A stretch of 64,000 nt of DNA, from assembly GCF_018617485.1 (NCBI RefSeq), contig NZ_JACSKH010000001.1, forward strand, positions 992,001 through 1,056,000, read 5' to 3'. Shown here piece by piece: positions 17,021 to 26,282 of the stretch. The position numbers and the translations under genes were made by a program. The stretch's first letter is position 1, and every line of letters begins with the position of its first letter. The notes below the pieces were generated by a model. The model saw only the letters and a list, made by a program, of their open reading frames with translations. It searched no databases and had not been told where the DNA came from. Source of the DNA: Exiguobacterium sp. s124. Its GTDB lineage: Bacteria; Bacillota; Bacilli; Exiguobacteriales; Exiguobacteriaceae.

Positions 17021-17857
17021 ATGGCAGTAGTGATCGACGGGAAACAAGTGGCAGCATCATATCGAGAAACGTTAAAAGAGCGTGTGACAGAACTTCGCGC
17101 ACGCGGCATCGTACCGAAATTGAAAGTAGTATTGATTGGGGATGACCCTGCAAGTCATAGCTATGTACGCGGGAAAGAACGGGCGGCACAGGAAATCGGG
17201 ATTGATTCACAAGTGCTCCGTTTTGATGAAACGATTAGCGAGAAAGAATTACTCGACTTGATTGACTTGATGAATGAGGATGAGGAAGTTCACGGGATTC
17301 TCGTGCAACTCCCACTACCAAAACAGATCGACGAATCACGAGTCATCATGCGCATCTCTCCTGAAAAGGATGTAGACGGGTTCCACCCGGAGAACGTCGG
17401 GAAGATGATGCTCGGTCTGGACACATTGCTGCCATGTACACCTCACGGCATCTTGCATCTCGCAAAGACACAAACTGAGATCGCTGGGAAGCATGTTGTC
17501 GTTGTCGGGCGCAGTCAAATCGTAGGAAAACCAGTTGGCATGCTGTTCTTGAATGAATCCGCTACGGTCACGTATTGTCACTCGAAAACAGATGACCTAG
17601 GAGCCATGACTCGACAAGCTGACATTTTAATTGTCGCGGTTGGACGTGCAGGGCTTGTAACAGCGGACATGGTCAAACCTGGAGCGCTCGTCATCGACGT
17701 CGGCGTCAATCGTGTCGAAGGGCGTCTCGTTGGTGACGTCGATTATGAGGCTGTAAAAGAAAAGGCGAGTGCGATTACGCCGGTTCCTGGCGGTGTCGGT
17801 CCGATGACCATCACGATGCTCATGCATAACACGGTCGAGGTAGCGTCACGTGGCTAA
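17021..17857 (+). CDS. folD: Bifunctional methylene-THF dehydrogenase/cyclohydrolase FolD
   Basis: A 278-aa enzyme that interconverts 5,10-methylene-THF and 10-formyl-THF with NADP. Conserved parts are VGDDPASHSYVRGKERAAQEIG (catalytic Lys region), VQLPLPKQ, DVDGFHPENVG, the Rossmann VVGRSQIVGKPVGMLFL and the C-terminal TPVPGGVGPMTITMLM. ATG 17021 is chosen because GGGG lies 9 nt upstream; ATG 17012 is the alternative. It uses the one-carbon units made by gcvT upstream. It overlaps xseA by 8 bp. Confidence 0.95.
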   Translation: MAVVIDGKQVAASYRETLKERVTELRARGIVPKLKVVLIGDDPASHSYVRGKERAAQEIGIDSQVLRFDETISEKELLDLIDLMNEDEEVHGILVQLPLPKQIDESRVIMRISPEKDVDGFHPENVGKMMLGLDTLLPCTPHGILHLAKTQTEIAGKHVVVVGRSQIVGKPVGMLFLNESATVTYCHSKTDDLGAMTRQADILIVAVGRAGLVTADMVKPGALVIDVGVNRVEGRLVGDVDYEAVKEKASAITPVPGGVGPMTITMLMHNTVEVASRG

Positions 17858-19196
17858 TCCACTTCCGGTCTCCGAAGTTGTCCGATATGTGAAACGGCAA
17901 CTCGATGATGATGTATTGCTTCGACAAGTCGCGGTCATCGGTGAGATTTCAAATTTCAAACGCTATTCCTCCGGACACTGTTATTTCACCTTGAAAGATG
18001 ATGTGTCTCGGATGAAAGCCGTGATGTTTTCTCGAGATGCGAAACAACTTCAGTTCGAACCGAAAGACGGGATGAAGGTCATCGCTGTCTCGAGAGTGAC
18101 GATGTATGAAGCGACCGGGGATGTACAACTGTACGTTGAACTGATGCGCCAAGATGGCATCGGCTTGTTATATGAACGGTATGAAGCTAGAAAACGTGAA
18201 CTTGAGGAAAAAGGTTGGTTTGATGCAGAACAGAAACAACCCCTTCCGACGTTTCCGGAGCGCATTGGAATTGTCACATCTCCAAAAGGTGCAGCGCTAC
18301 ATGATATCGCGACCACGCTTCGGCGTCGGGCGCCCCATGTTGCCATCACATTTGCCCCTGTAGCTGTACAAGGTGAGATGGCTGCCCCGCAAGTGGCTTC
18401 TGCCATTCGCTGGATGAATGAACGGACCGACTGTGATGTGCTGATCGTCGGTCGCGGTGGTGGCTCGATTGAAGAATTGTGGGCGTTTAATGAAGATGTC
18501 GTGATAGATGCCATCTATACATCGACGATTCCAATCATTTCTGCTGTCGGGCACGAGACAGACTATACACTTTCTGATTTTGTCGCAGATGTTCGGGCTG
18601 CTACCCCAACAGCGGCGGCAGAACTCGCTACAGCGATGATCGACGCACAGCGGAAAGATGTAGAACGTTTGGATAATCATCTGCACAAAGCCGTCAGAAT
18701 TCAACTCGATGATTCACGGACTCGTGTAGAACGTATGATTAACAGTTATGGGCTGAAATCACCACGATATACGATTTCTCAGAAACGAGAGCGGTTTGCC
18801 CAGTCAGAAATACGGCTCGAGCAAGGAATGAAACGACACCTCACCGAAGCCACGCATCAACTCCGTCAGTTGTCACAACAGCTTGATGTGAAGCGGTTCT
18901 CAAAAGAATTGTCTAAGCAAGGTGAGCAGGTCAATCAAATGGTCGATCGACTCCGTCGGACAAAACCGATAGAACAGTCAAAGCAACAATTTGCACAACA
19001 GGTTGGAAGATTGCATGCGGTCAGCCCGCTCGTCGTCTTATCACGAGGTTATACGTTTATCGAACAAGACGGGGCATACGTGCAAAATGTGAAAGAATTA
19101 CGCGATGGGAACATCTCGATTCGTTTTCGGGACGGTCATGCTGTCGCTGAAGTGAAGGAGAGGATTGTTGGTGACGAAACAAGAACAGACGTTTGA
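17850..19196 (+). CDS. xseA: Exodeoxyribonuclease VII large subunit
   Basis: A 448-aa nuclease subunit for single-strand DNA degradation. The N-terminal OB-fold carries GEISNFKRYSSGHCYFTLKD. The catalytic domain has RIGIVTSPKGAALHDI, GRGGGSIEELWAFN, ISAVGHETDYTLSDFVADVRAATPTAAAEL. A long coiled coil (residues about 265-390) docks XseB, and the C-terminal beta segment LSRGYTFIEQDG closes it. The start overlaps folD; xseB overlaps its end. Confidence 0.95.
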   Translation: MANPLPVSEVVRYVKRQLDDDVLLRQVAVIGEISNFKRYSSGHCYFTLKDDVSRMKAVMFSRDAKQLQFEPKDGMKVIAVSRVTMYEATGDVQLYVELMRQDGIGLLYERYEARKRELEEKGWFDAEQKQPLPTFPERIGIVTSPKGAALHDIATTLRRRAPHVAITFAPVAVQGEMAAPQVASAIRWMNERTDCDVLIVGRGGGSIEELWAFNEDVVIDAIYTSTIPIISAVGHETDYTLSDFVADVRAATPTAAAELATAMIDAQRKDVERLDNHLHKAVRIQLDDSRTRVERMINSYGLKSPRYTISQKRERFAQSEIRLEQGMKRHLTEATHQLRQLSQQLDVKRFSKELSKQGEQVNQMVDRLRRTKPIEQSKQQFAQQVGRLHAVSPLVVLSRGYTFIEQDGAYVQNVKELRDGNISIRFRDGHAVAEVKERIVGDETRTDV

Positions 19197-19395
19197 AGCA
19201 GCGCTTGAACGACTTGAACAGATTGTCGCGCAACTCGAAACCGGTGATGTGCCGCTAGAAGAAGCGATGACTTTATATGAAGAAGGTGTCCGGTTATCTG
19301 CTTTGTGCCAGACAAAACTCTCGGCCGCTGAAAAGAAGATGGACGAAATTCTAGAGCTAGATGGCACCCTGCGTGAAAAAGGAGGGTCCTCATGA
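19171..19395 (+). CDS. xseB: Exodeoxyribonuclease VII small subunit
   Basis: A 74-aa helical hairpin protein with the family pattern TFEAALERLEQIVAQLETGDVPLEEAMTLYEEG. Several XseB chains wrap the XseA coiled coil. GTG 19171 has AGGAGAGG 7-8 nt upstream, while the TTG codons at 19165 and 19168 are less well placed. It overlaps xseA by 26 bp and ispA by 4 bp, which implies translational coupling. Confidence 0.92.
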   Translation: MTKQEQTFEAALERLEQIVAQLETGDVPLEEAMTLYEEGVRLSALCQTKLSAAEKKMDEILELDGTLREKGGSS

Positions 19396-20270
19396 ACCGA
19401 ACGGATGACTTGAACAAGTGGAAGAGAACTGTCGAAGAATCGATGCGTTTGCTCATTGAGGCGAGTGATATGCCAACGCGGCTTCGCGATGCGATGTCAT
19501 ATTCCTTAGAAGCGGGCGGGAAACGAATTCGTCCTGCACTCGTCTATGCTGTTCTTGAAACATACGGTGTACCACTCGAACGAGGGAATGAGGTTGCGGC
19601 GGCGCTCGAAATGGTCCATACATATTCGCTGATTCATGACGATTTACCGGCGATGGATGATGATGACCTTCGTCGAGGTCGTCCGACGAATCACCGACAG
19701 TTTGATGAGGCGACTGCAATTTTAGCGGGTGACGCGCTTCTGACAGATGCGTTTCGTATTCTCGCACACATGTCGCTCCCTGCCGTAGAAAAAGTTAAAA
19801 TCATCGAGGCTTTCGGTCTAGCAGCCGGTAGCTCAGGTATGGTCGGCGGTCAGCTGGACGATATGCTCGCTGAAAAGCGGAATGACGTCACGTTACAGGA
19901 ACTTCAATCCATTCATGAGCGGAAGACCGGAGCCCTTCTTGTCTATGCACTTGAAGCGGGTGGGATCCTTGCCGGCGTATCGGAAGAAGATCGGTCCCAA
20001 TTAAAACAGTTCGGTCGTCACCTCGGCATTGCGTTTCAGATTCAAGACGATATTTTGGATGTCGTCGGAGATGAACAGACAATCGGGAAACGTGTCGGTT
20101 CGGATGAAGAGAATGAAAAAACGACATATCCGAAATTACTCGGATTGGACGGAGCGAAGCGTGCGCTCGATGCAGAAGTTGAGGCGGCGACCTTTGCAAT
20201 CGAGTCGCTCTCAACTCCAGCTCCCCTGTTATTGGACTTGTTGGCGTTTGTAGTGAAACGAAATCATTGA
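19392..20270 (+). CDS. ispA: Polyprenyl (farnesyl) diphosphate synthase
   Basis: A 292-aa trans-prenyltransferase that condenses IPP with DMAPP or GPP to make FPP. The first Asp-rich motif is DDLPAMDDDDLRRGRPTNH (about residues 83-101) and the second is QIQDDILD (about 217-224). GGKRIRPAL gives the IPP-binding residues. It is adjacent to dxs, so both ends of isoprenoid synthesis are encoded here. GGAGGGTCCTC precedes the ATG. Confidence 0.93.
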   Translation: MNRTDDLNKWKRTVEESMRLLIEASDMPTRLRDAMSYSLEAGGKRIRPALVYAVLETYGVPLERGNEVAAALEMVHTYSLIHDDLPAMDDDDLRRGRPTNHRQFDEATAILAGDALLTDAFRILAHMSLPAVEKVKIIEAFGLAAGSSGMVGGQLDDMLAEKRNDVTLQELQSIHERKTGALLVYALEAGGILAGVSEEDRSQLKQFGRHLGIAFQIQDDILDVVGDEQTIGKRVGSDEENEKTTYPKLLGLDGAKRALDAEVEAATFAIESLSTPAPLLLDLLAFVVKRNH

Positions 20271-20275
20271 CCTCT

Positions 20276-20310
20276 GGTGACACGATGAGCACATCGTGTC
20301 ACCTTTGTTT
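20276..20310 (+). terminator. Hairpin after ispA
   Basis: A 12-bp perfect stem GGTGACACGATG/CATCGTGTCACC with a 4-nt loop is followed by TTTGTTTT. It is a likely terminator. Confidence 0.82.
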
Positions 20311-20385
20311 TGGGGAATGTGTGGCATCTACCGTCACATTCTTGTAAAATGTAAGGTACGAATCAGTAAAATGTGAGGAGAAAGG

Positions 20386-22287
20386 ATGGTCATTATGGAC
20401 TTGACATCCATTCAAGACCCGTCATTCCTGAAAAGGATGTCTGTAACCGAACTCGAATCACTCGGCTCAGACATTAGACGATTCTTGATTGAAAAATTGG
20501 CAGTGACGGGAGGGCATTTGGCGCCAAACTTAGGAGTTGTGGAGTTGACGCTAGCCTTGCACCGTGTATTTGACAGTCCGAAAGACCAACTTGTATGGGA
20601 CGTCGGTCATCAGGCGTATGTTCATAAAATTTTGACAGGACGTACGAGCCAGTTTGATACCCTTCGACAATACAATGGGTTATGTGGCTTCCCAAAACGT
20701 TGTGAGAGTGAACATGATGTGTGGGAAACCGGGCATAGTTCGACTTCGCTTTCAGCAGCTATGGGGATTGCGATCGCGAATGAATTAAAAGGCCGTGCGA
20801 ACGACCGTGCCATCGCAATCATTGGCGATGGGGCATTGACTGGAGGAATGGCGCTCGAGGCATTGAACCATATCGGTGCCGAGAAGCAAAATGTCATTGT
20901 CATCTTGAACGATAATGAGATGTCGATTGCACCGAATGTCGGGGCGATGCATAATATGCTCGGCCGAATCCGTGCTTCGCGTAAATTGAAACACGCGCGT
21001 GAAGAGATGGAATCCATTATTAAACACATTCCACTCGTCGGCAACTCACTCGAACGGAGTGGGGAGCGAGTGAAAGATTTATTAAAATCCGCACTCATTC
21101 CGGGCACGTTCTTTGAAGAACTCGGCTTCACTTATTTCGGACCGACTGACGGCCACGATTTGAAAGACTTACTTGAAACACTTGAGTATGCGAAAAAAAT
21201 CGATGGACCTGTTCTCGTTCACGTCATCACGAAAAAAGGGAAGGGTTATCGTCCCGCTGAGTTAGACGGTGTCGGAACATGGCACGGATTAGGACCTTAT
21301 AAAATCGAGTCAGGTGAAGTGATTAAAGGGAAACCGAAAGGCCCGAGCTACTCGAAAGTCGTTGCAGAGACAATCACGAAAGTGGCAGAAACGGATGAGC
21401 GCGTCACATTGATCACGCCGGCAATGAGTGTCGGGTCAAAACTCGACTGCTTCACGAAAAAATTCCCGGAACGCATGTTTGACGTCGGGATTGCCGAACA
21501 ACATGCGGTAACACTTGCAGGTGGTCAGGCGACACAAGGACTAAAACCGGTCGTCTCGATCTATTCGACGTTCTTCCAACGCGCGTATGACCAACTCGTC
21601 CATGACATTTGTCGTCAAAATCTAAACGTCGTGTTCACAATCGACCGTTCAGGACTTGTTGGAGCAGACGGAGAGACACACCAAGGTGTATTCGATATCG
21701 CTTTCATGCGTCACGTACCGAACATTCGAATCTTGATGGCGAAAGATGAAGAAGAGTTGCAACAACTCGTTTATTCAGCGCTTCGCTATGATGGTGGACC
21801 GATTGCAATCCGTTTCCCGCGTGGGGAAGGGATTGGCGTACCAATGAGTGATACGCTCCAAGAAATCTCTCTTGATGATTGGGAAGTCGAGGCAGAAGGG
21901 ACAGATGTCGCGATCCTGACGTTCGGACCACAAGTTCAAGACGCTTTGGAAGTACGTTCATTGTTAGAAGGCAAGCTCAGTGTACGCGTCATCAATTGTC
22001 GCACGATTAAGCCGCTCGATGATGCAATGCTCGCCTCTTTATATGCAGAAGGTATTCCGCTCGTGACGCTTGAGGAAGCGGCGCTCGCAGGTGGTTTTGG
22101 GAGCAGTGTGCTCGAACATGCGAATGAAGCAGGAGCGTTCCCGCGGATTCAACGTCTCGGGATTCCGGACCGGTATATCGAGCACGGTGGTGTCAATCAA
22201 CTCTTAGAAGAGATTGGTCTCCGACCAAACCAAATGGCAGAATCGATTGAACGGTTCGTCATGGAGACAAATCGACAGAATGTGTGA
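20386..22287 (+). CDS. dxs: 1-deoxy-D-xylulose-5-phosphate synthase
   Basis: A 633-aa thiamine-diphosphate enzyme that condenses pyruvate and glyceraldehyde 3-phosphate, the first step of the MEP isoprenoid pathway. Features are [13 protein letters not shown], the ThDP motif [15 protein letters not shown]...ILNDNEMSI, the middle domain [15 protein letters not shown] with catalytic Glu, and the C-terminal transketolase domain. AGGAGAAAGG precedes ATG 20386; ATG 20395 is also possible. It forms a unit with tlyA 6 bp downstream. Confidence 0.96.
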   Translation: MVIMDLTSIQDPSFLKRMSVTELESLGSDIRRFLIEKLAVTGGHLAPNLGVVELTLALHRVFDSPKDQLVWDVGHQAYVHKILTGRTSQFDTLRQYNGLCGFPKRCESEHDVWETGHSSTSLSAAMGIAIANELKGRANDRAIAIIGDGALTGGMALEALNHIGAEKQNVIVILNDNEMSIAPNVGAMHNMLGRIRASRKLKHAREEMESIIKHIPLVGNSLERSGERVKDLLKSALIPGTFFEELGFTYFGPTDGHDLKDLLETLEYAKKIDGPVLVHVITKKGKGYRPAELDGVGTWHGLGPYKIESGEVIKGKPKGPSYSKVVAETITKVAETDERVTLITPAMSVGSKLDCFTKKFPERMFDVGIAEQHAVTLAGGQATQGLKPVVSIYSTFFQRAYDQLVHDICRQNLNVVFTIDRSGLVGADGETHQGVFDIAFMRHVPNIRILMAKDEEELQQLVYSALRYDGGPIAIRFPRGEGIGVPMSDTLQEISLDDWEVEAEGTDVAILTFGPQVQDALEVRSLLEGKLSVRVINCRTIKPLDDAMLASLYAEGIPLVTLEEAALAGGFGSSVLEHANEAGAFPRIQRLGIPDRYIEHGGVNQLLEEIGLRPNQMAESIERFVMETNRQNV

Positions 22288-22293
22288 GGGATT

Positions 22294-23109
22294 ATGGAAA
22301 AAAGAACGAAAACAAGATTAGATGTACTACTCGTCGAACGCGGACTCGCTGAAACACGAGAGAAGGCGAAACGTTCTGTCATGGCCGGTCTCGTCTACAG
22401 TGGGACCGAGCGCCTAGACAAGGCGGGCGATAAAGTGTTTGACGATATCCCTCTTGAAGTGAAAGGTCAAGTGCTTCCGTATGTCGGACGAGGAGGGCTG
22501 AAACTCGAGAAAGCACTACAAGTGTTCCCGCTCGACGTCGAAGGACGTGTTGGGATTGATATCGGCTCCTCTACCGGAGGATTTACAGACTGTGCACTTC
22601 AAAACGGTGCGACGCAAATGTATGCGGTCGATGTCGGATACAATCAGCTAGCCTGGAAGCTTCGGAGCGATGATCGAGTCGTTGTCATGGAGCGGATGAA
22701 CTTCCGTCATGCGACAGCCGATCAATTCCCAACCAAGCCAGATTTTGCGACGATTGATGTTTCTTTCATCTCACTTCGTCTCATGTTGCCACCTCTTAAA
22801 GAAATTCTAAAGCAGGACGGTGTCGTCATGGCCCTCGTAAAACCTCAATTCGAAGCCGGTAAAGCCGACGTTGGGAAAAAGGGGATTGTGCGAGATCGTG
22901 ATGTTCATGAGCGGGTGGCGAGCGATATGGTTCGCTATTTCGCATCGGAAGGGTTCTTTGTCGAAGGACTGGATTACTCCCCGATTACGGGTGGAGATGG
23001 AAACATTGAGTTCCTGTTATTCGCCCGTTATACGGGAGTAGGGGGCGTCACGCCATCACTCCGAGTCGAAGATGTTGTGGATGCGGCCCACACCAAATTA
23101 AAAGGGTAA
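22294..23109 (+). CDS. yqxC: TlyA-family rRNA methyltransferase (YqxC)
   Basis: A 271-aa protein with an N-terminal S4 RNA-binding domain (RLDVLLVERGLAETREKAKRSVMAGLVY) and an FtsJ-like SAM methyltransferase domain. The SAM motif is DIGSSTGGFTDCALQNGA. Further conserved parts are LVKPQFEAG and GGDGNIEFL. TlyA proteins 2'-O-methylate rRNA in mycobacteria, and some are reported as haemolysins. I would expect rRNA methylation here, but the site is unknown. It is co-transcribed with dxs and followed by a terminator. Confidence 0.88.
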   Translation: MEKRTKTRLDVLLVERGLAETREKAKRSVMAGLVYSGTERLDKAGDKVFDDIPLEVKGQVLPYVGRGGLKLEKALQVFPLDVEGRVGIDIGSSTGGFTDCALQNGATQMYAVDVGYNQLAWKLRSDDRVVVMERMNFRHATADQFPTKPDFATIDVSFISLRLMLPPLKEILKQDGVVMALVKPQFEAGKADVGKKGIVRDRDVHERVASDMVRYFASEGFFVEGLDYSPITGGDGNIEFLLFARYTGVGGVTPSLRVEDVVDAAHTKLKG

Positions 23110-23115
23110 GCGATG

Positions 23116-23146
23116 GCTACAGACAGATTTGTCTGTAGCTTTTTAT
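23116..23146 (+). terminator. Terminator of dxs-yqxC
   Basis: A 10-bp stem GCTACAGACA/TGTCTGTAGC is followed by TTTTT. Confidence 0.87.
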
Positions 23147-23201
23147 GATTGTAGAAGAAGAGATGGAGAATGGTGGAAATCACCTCTGGAATGCTAGACC
23201 T

Positions 23202-23229
23202 TTTTTCGACAATACTTTAGAATGATAAT
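23202..23229 (+). promoter_or_regulatory. Candidate Spo0A box before argR-recN-spo0A
   Basis: TTTTTCGACAAT (23202-23213) is the reverse of ATTGTCGAAAAA, one mismatch from the 0A box TTTGTCGAAAAA. A -10-like GATAAT lies at 23224-23229, with the box covering the region upstream, including a poor -35 (TTTTTT). This fits a Spo0A-controlled promoter for the operon that carries spo0A. Confidence 0.45.
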
Positions 23230-23264
23230 GTGTATGTGAAACGAAGAATGAGGTGTCAGCGCTT

Positions 23265-23714
23265 ATGAATAAAGGACAGCGATTGATTAAAATTCGAGAC
23301 ATCGTGACGAATCGTGAAATCGAAACGCAAGATGAACTAGTAGACGAGCTTCGTCGTTTAGGGTATCCCGTCACACAGGCTACTGTATCTCGGGATATTA
23401 AAGAGTTACATTTGGTCAAAGTACCTTTGAACGATGGGCGATACAAATACAGCTTGCCTGCGGATCAGCGCTTTAACCCATACGGTAAAATGAAGCGCAT
23501 CCTCAGTGACAGTTTCGTCTCAGTCGATTCAGCTCAAAACTTGGTCGTCATGAAAGTGTTACCTGGTAATGCGGATGCGATTGGTGTCTTGATTGATCAT
23601 CTATCATGGGATGAATTGATTGGAACGGTTTGTGGAGATGACACGATTCTCATGATTGCTCGCGATGAGGACAAAGCGAAGCAGATCATTGATCGACTAC
23701 TCGGAATGTTATGA
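23265..23714 (+). CDS. argR: Arginine repressor ArgR/AhrC
   Basis: A 149-aa regulator of arginine synthesis and catabolism. The winged-helix N-domain has [26 protein letters not shown] and [16 protein letters not shown]. The hexamer/arginine-binding C-domain has [14 protein letters not shown] and [16 protein letters not shown] with paired Asp. ATG 23265 fits the family length and is behind AGGTG, with a 9-nt spacer. It is upstream of recN and spo0A with short gaps. The artPQR-like transporter at 40.7 kb is a possible target. Confidence 0.94.
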   Translation: MNKGQRLIKIRDIVTNREIETQDELVDELRRLGYPVTQATVSRDIKELHLVKVPLNDGRYKYSLPADQRFNPYGKMKRILSDSFVSVDSAQNLVVMKVLPGNADAIGVLIDHLSWDELIGTVCGDDTILMIARDEDKAKQIIDRLLGML

Positions 23715-23727
23715 GGTGAAAGTACGT

Positions 23728-25425
23728 ATGTTAGCAGAACTATCAATCAAACAGTTTGCGATTATCGACGAATTAAACATTCCGTTTAATCGGGGCATGA
23801 CCGTTCTTACAGGTGAGACGGGTGCAGGTAAATCGATTTTGTTAGATGCGATTGGGTTGCTTGTTGGAGGACGTGGGTCGAGTGAGTTCGTTCGTTATGG
23901 TCAGGATAAGGCCGAAATCGAAGGGATGTTCATGGTGGAATCGGATCATCCGGTGATTGAGGCGGCTGAACAATACGGCATCGAAATCGAAGATGGGACA
24001 GTCATTTTGCGCCGAGACTTACATAGTAGCGGGAAAAGTGTCTGTCGTGTGAATGGGAAGATGATGCCACTCTCGACGTTGAGAGAATTCGGACGACTTC
24101 TCGTGGATATTCATGGACAGCATGAACACCAACACTTGATGGACTCAGAATTTCACTTAGGCATTCTCGACCATTTTGCCGAAAAAGAAGTCGGGCCACT
24201 ATTAGAGGAGTATCAGACAGCTTATGCAGCCTGGAAACAAGTCGCAGATGAACTGAAACGACTCAGTCAAAGTGAACAAGAGCTCGCGCAACGAATGGAT
24301 TTGTTATCGTTCCAAACGAAAGAAATTGAGGCGGCTGAGTTAAAAGCAGGGGAAGAACAGGCGCTGACAGAAGAACGTGATGAACTGGCTAACTTCGAAC
24401 GGATTCATCAACATATTCGTCTGTCTTATGAGGCAGTCGCGGAAGAGTCGAATGGGCTTGACCATATCGGGGTCGCGATGCGTGAAATGGAAGAAGCATC
24501 TCAATTATCCTCATCCCTCGCATCTGTATCAGAAACGATTTCAAATGCTTATTATTTACTCGAAGATGCGAAGTTTCAGTTGCGTGATCAACTAGACTCA
24601 CTCGAGTTCGATCCAATTCGTTTAGATGAAATCGAGTCGCGTCTGGCATTGTTCCAACAGTTAAAACGAAAATATGGAACGACAATTGAAGAAGTCATCG
24701 CTTATGGAGAGCAAGTATCTGACGAGTTGAAGTCGATGACGAATCGAGAGGAACTTCTTCAAACTTTGTCAGAGGATCTCGTCCGATTAGAAAAAGTTGC
24801 AAAAGAGGCGGGTACAAGACTGTCCGCGGCTCGTAAAGAGGCGGCCGAGTCTCTTCAACATGCCATCCACCGAGAGCTAAAAGAACTGTATATGGAAAAA
24901 ACGGCGTTTGAAGTTCGATTCCGAACGACGACACTAAAACAAGACGGTCTTGACGACGTCGAATTTTATATGATGACGAACGTCGGAGAACCTTTCAAAC
25001 CACTGGCGAAAGTGGCTTCAGGTGGAGAACTTTCCCGGGTCATGTTAGCCCTTAAGTCAATTTTTTCCCGAACGGTTGGTGTCGCATCGATTATCTTTGA
25101 TGAGGTTGATACAGGAGTATCTGGACGCGTCGCCCAAGCGATGGGAGAAAAAATCTTCCGTTTGTCTGTCGGTTCACAAGTACTGTGTATCACGCATTTG
25201 GCACAAGTCGCTGCGATGGCGGATCAACATCTTTACATCACCAAGACGGAGACGAATGATCGGACGAAGACGAATGTTGCCACTCTCGACCGAGAGAGCC
25301 GAATTGACGAGCTCGGCCGAATGATCGCAGGTATACAAATGACCGACTTGACGAAGCAACATGTGGAAGAGTTGCTCGAAATGTCACAGCAAGTAAAACA
25401 GAAGTTCATCAAAGGAGTGTCATAA
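23728..25425 (+). CDS. recN: DNA repair ATPase RecN
   Basis: A 565-aa SMC-like protein of double-strand break repair. Walker A TGETGAGKSILLDAI is near the N-terminus (about residues 30-42). Long coiled-coil arms (about 165-345) follow, and the C-terminal signature ASGGELSRVMLALK and Walker B IIFDEVDTGVSGRVAQAMG with CITHLAQVAA complete the ATPase head. GAGGTGAAAGTACGT precedes ATG 23728. In spore formers spoIVB lies between recN and spo0A; here spo0A starts at the base after the recN stop. Confidence 0.95.
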   Translation: MLAELSIKQFAIIDELNIPFNRGMTVLTGETGAGKSILLDAIGLLVGGRGSSEFVRYGQDKAEIEGMFMVESDHPVIEAAEQYGIEIEDGTVILRRDLHSSGKSVCRVNGKMMPLSTLREFGRLLVDIHGQHEHQHLMDSEFHLGILDHFAEKEVGPLLEEYQTAYAAWKQVADELKRLSQSEQELAQRMDLLSFQTKEIEAAELKAGEEQALTEERDELANFERIHQHIRLSYEAVAEESNGLDHIGVAMREMEEASQLSSSLASVSETISNAYYLLEDAKFQLRDQLDSLEFDPIRLDEIESRLALFQQLKRKYGTTIEEVIAYGEQVSDELKSMTNREELLQTLSEDLVRLEKVAKEAGTRLSAARKEAAESLQHAIHRELKELYMEKTAFEVRFRTTTLKQDGLDDVEFYMMTNVGEPFKPLAKVASGGELSRVMLALKSIFSRTVGVASIIFDEVDTGVSGRVAQAMGEKIFRLSVGSQVLCITHLAQVAAMADQHLYITKTETNDRTKTNVATLDRESRIDELGRMIAGIQMTDLTKQHVEELLEMSQQVKQKFIKGVS

Positions 25426-26157
25426 GTGATTACATTATGTATTGCGGACGACAATCGAGAAATCGTCGATTTGTTGAGCCGACAACTAGAATCTGAGCCT
25501 GATCTCCGTGTCGTTGGAACAGCGCACGATGGTGAAGCATGCTTGGATGTCGTCAAGGCACACCAACCGGATGTACTCTTACTCGACATAATCATGCCTC
25601 ATTTGGATGGAATCGGAGTCTTGCAACGTCTACATGAAGAACTCGGTGATGATAAGCCGGAAGTGATCATGTTGAGTGCATTTGGAAAAGATGAAGTGAC
25701 GAAACAAGCGGTTCAATTAGGTGCCTCTTACTTTCTCGTCAAACCATTCAATATTCAACAATTGTTAACGAAAATTCGTGAACTGTCGGACGGTGCTAAT
25801 CGCGAGTTTGAAGGAATGTCTCCAGATGAAATTGAAATTTCGCTCTTGCTCCAACAACTTGGGATCTCTCCTCGAATCAAAGGATTCAAATATATCCGCC
25901 AAGCCGTCATCTATGTGCGCGAGCGTCAAGATTTGCTTGGATTGATCACCAAGGAATTATATCCGATGGTGGCAAAAGAGCATGATACGACTTCATCACG
26001 TGTGGAACGGGCGATGCGTCACGCGATCAAGACAGCATGGGAGAATGGAATGCGCGACCATGAGATGTTTGAAGGGCGACCTGAGCGTGAACGTAGTCCA
26101 AAGAACTCGGAGTTCATTTCATATTTCGTCACGTACTTGTCGTTTAAAAGTAATTGA
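25426..26157 (+). CDS. spo0A: Response regulator Spo0A
   Basis: A 243-aa receiver plus Spo0A C-terminal DNA-binding domain. The acidic pocket (ADDN) and phospho-Asp 54 (LLLDIIMPHLDG), plus Lys 106 (LVKPF), are intact. The DNA-binding part keeps GFKYIRQAVIYV, LYPMVAKEHDTTSSRVERAMRHAIKTAW, almost the same recognition helix as B. subtilis, so 0A-box specificity should be kept. It is about 24 aa shorter than the B. subtilis protein. It starts at GTG 25426 behind AAAGGAGTGTCATAA. An intact Spo0A beside missing spoIVB suggests a non-sporulation role such as biofilm or competence control. Confidence 0.93.
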   Translation: MITLCIADDNREIVDLLSRQLESEPDLRVVGTAHDGEACLDVVKAHQPDVLLLDIIMPHLDGIGVLQRLHEELGDDKPEVIMLSAFGKDEVTKQAVQLGASYFLVKPFNIQQLLTKIRELSDGANREFEGMSPDEIEISLLLQQLGISPRIKGFKYIRQAVIYVRERQDLLGLITKELYPMVAKEHDTTSSRVERAMRHAIKTAWENGMRDHEMFEGRPERERSPKNSEFISYFVTYLSFKSN

Positions 26158-26169
26158 ATCTTTAAAGGT

Positions 26170-26205
26170 GGACTAAGTCATCAAATGACTTAGTCCTTTT
26201 TTTAA
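26170..26205 (+). terminator. Terminator of argR-recN-spo0A
   Basis: A 12-bp perfect stem GGACTAAGTCAT/ATGACTTAGTCC with a 3-nt loop is followed by T7. Confidence 0.95.
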
Positions 26206-26238
26206 AATAATCAATAAAAAATTTTATTTACTTTATGA

Positions 26239-26276
26239 AAGAAAGCGCTTGCAAAACCGTCGTACTTTGTTATAAT
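26239..26276 (+). promoter_or_regulatory. Sigma-A promoter of the large RNA, overlapped by a cre-like site
   Basis: The -35 TTGCAA (26249-26254), 16-bp spacer and -10 TATAAT (26271-26276) predict a start near 26283. AAGAAAGCGCTTGCAAA (26239-26255) matches the CcpA cre consensus WTGNNANCGNNNNCAWW with one mismatch and covers the -35, so catabolite repression is plausible. Confidence 0.7.
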
Positions 26277-26282
26277 AAAGGT

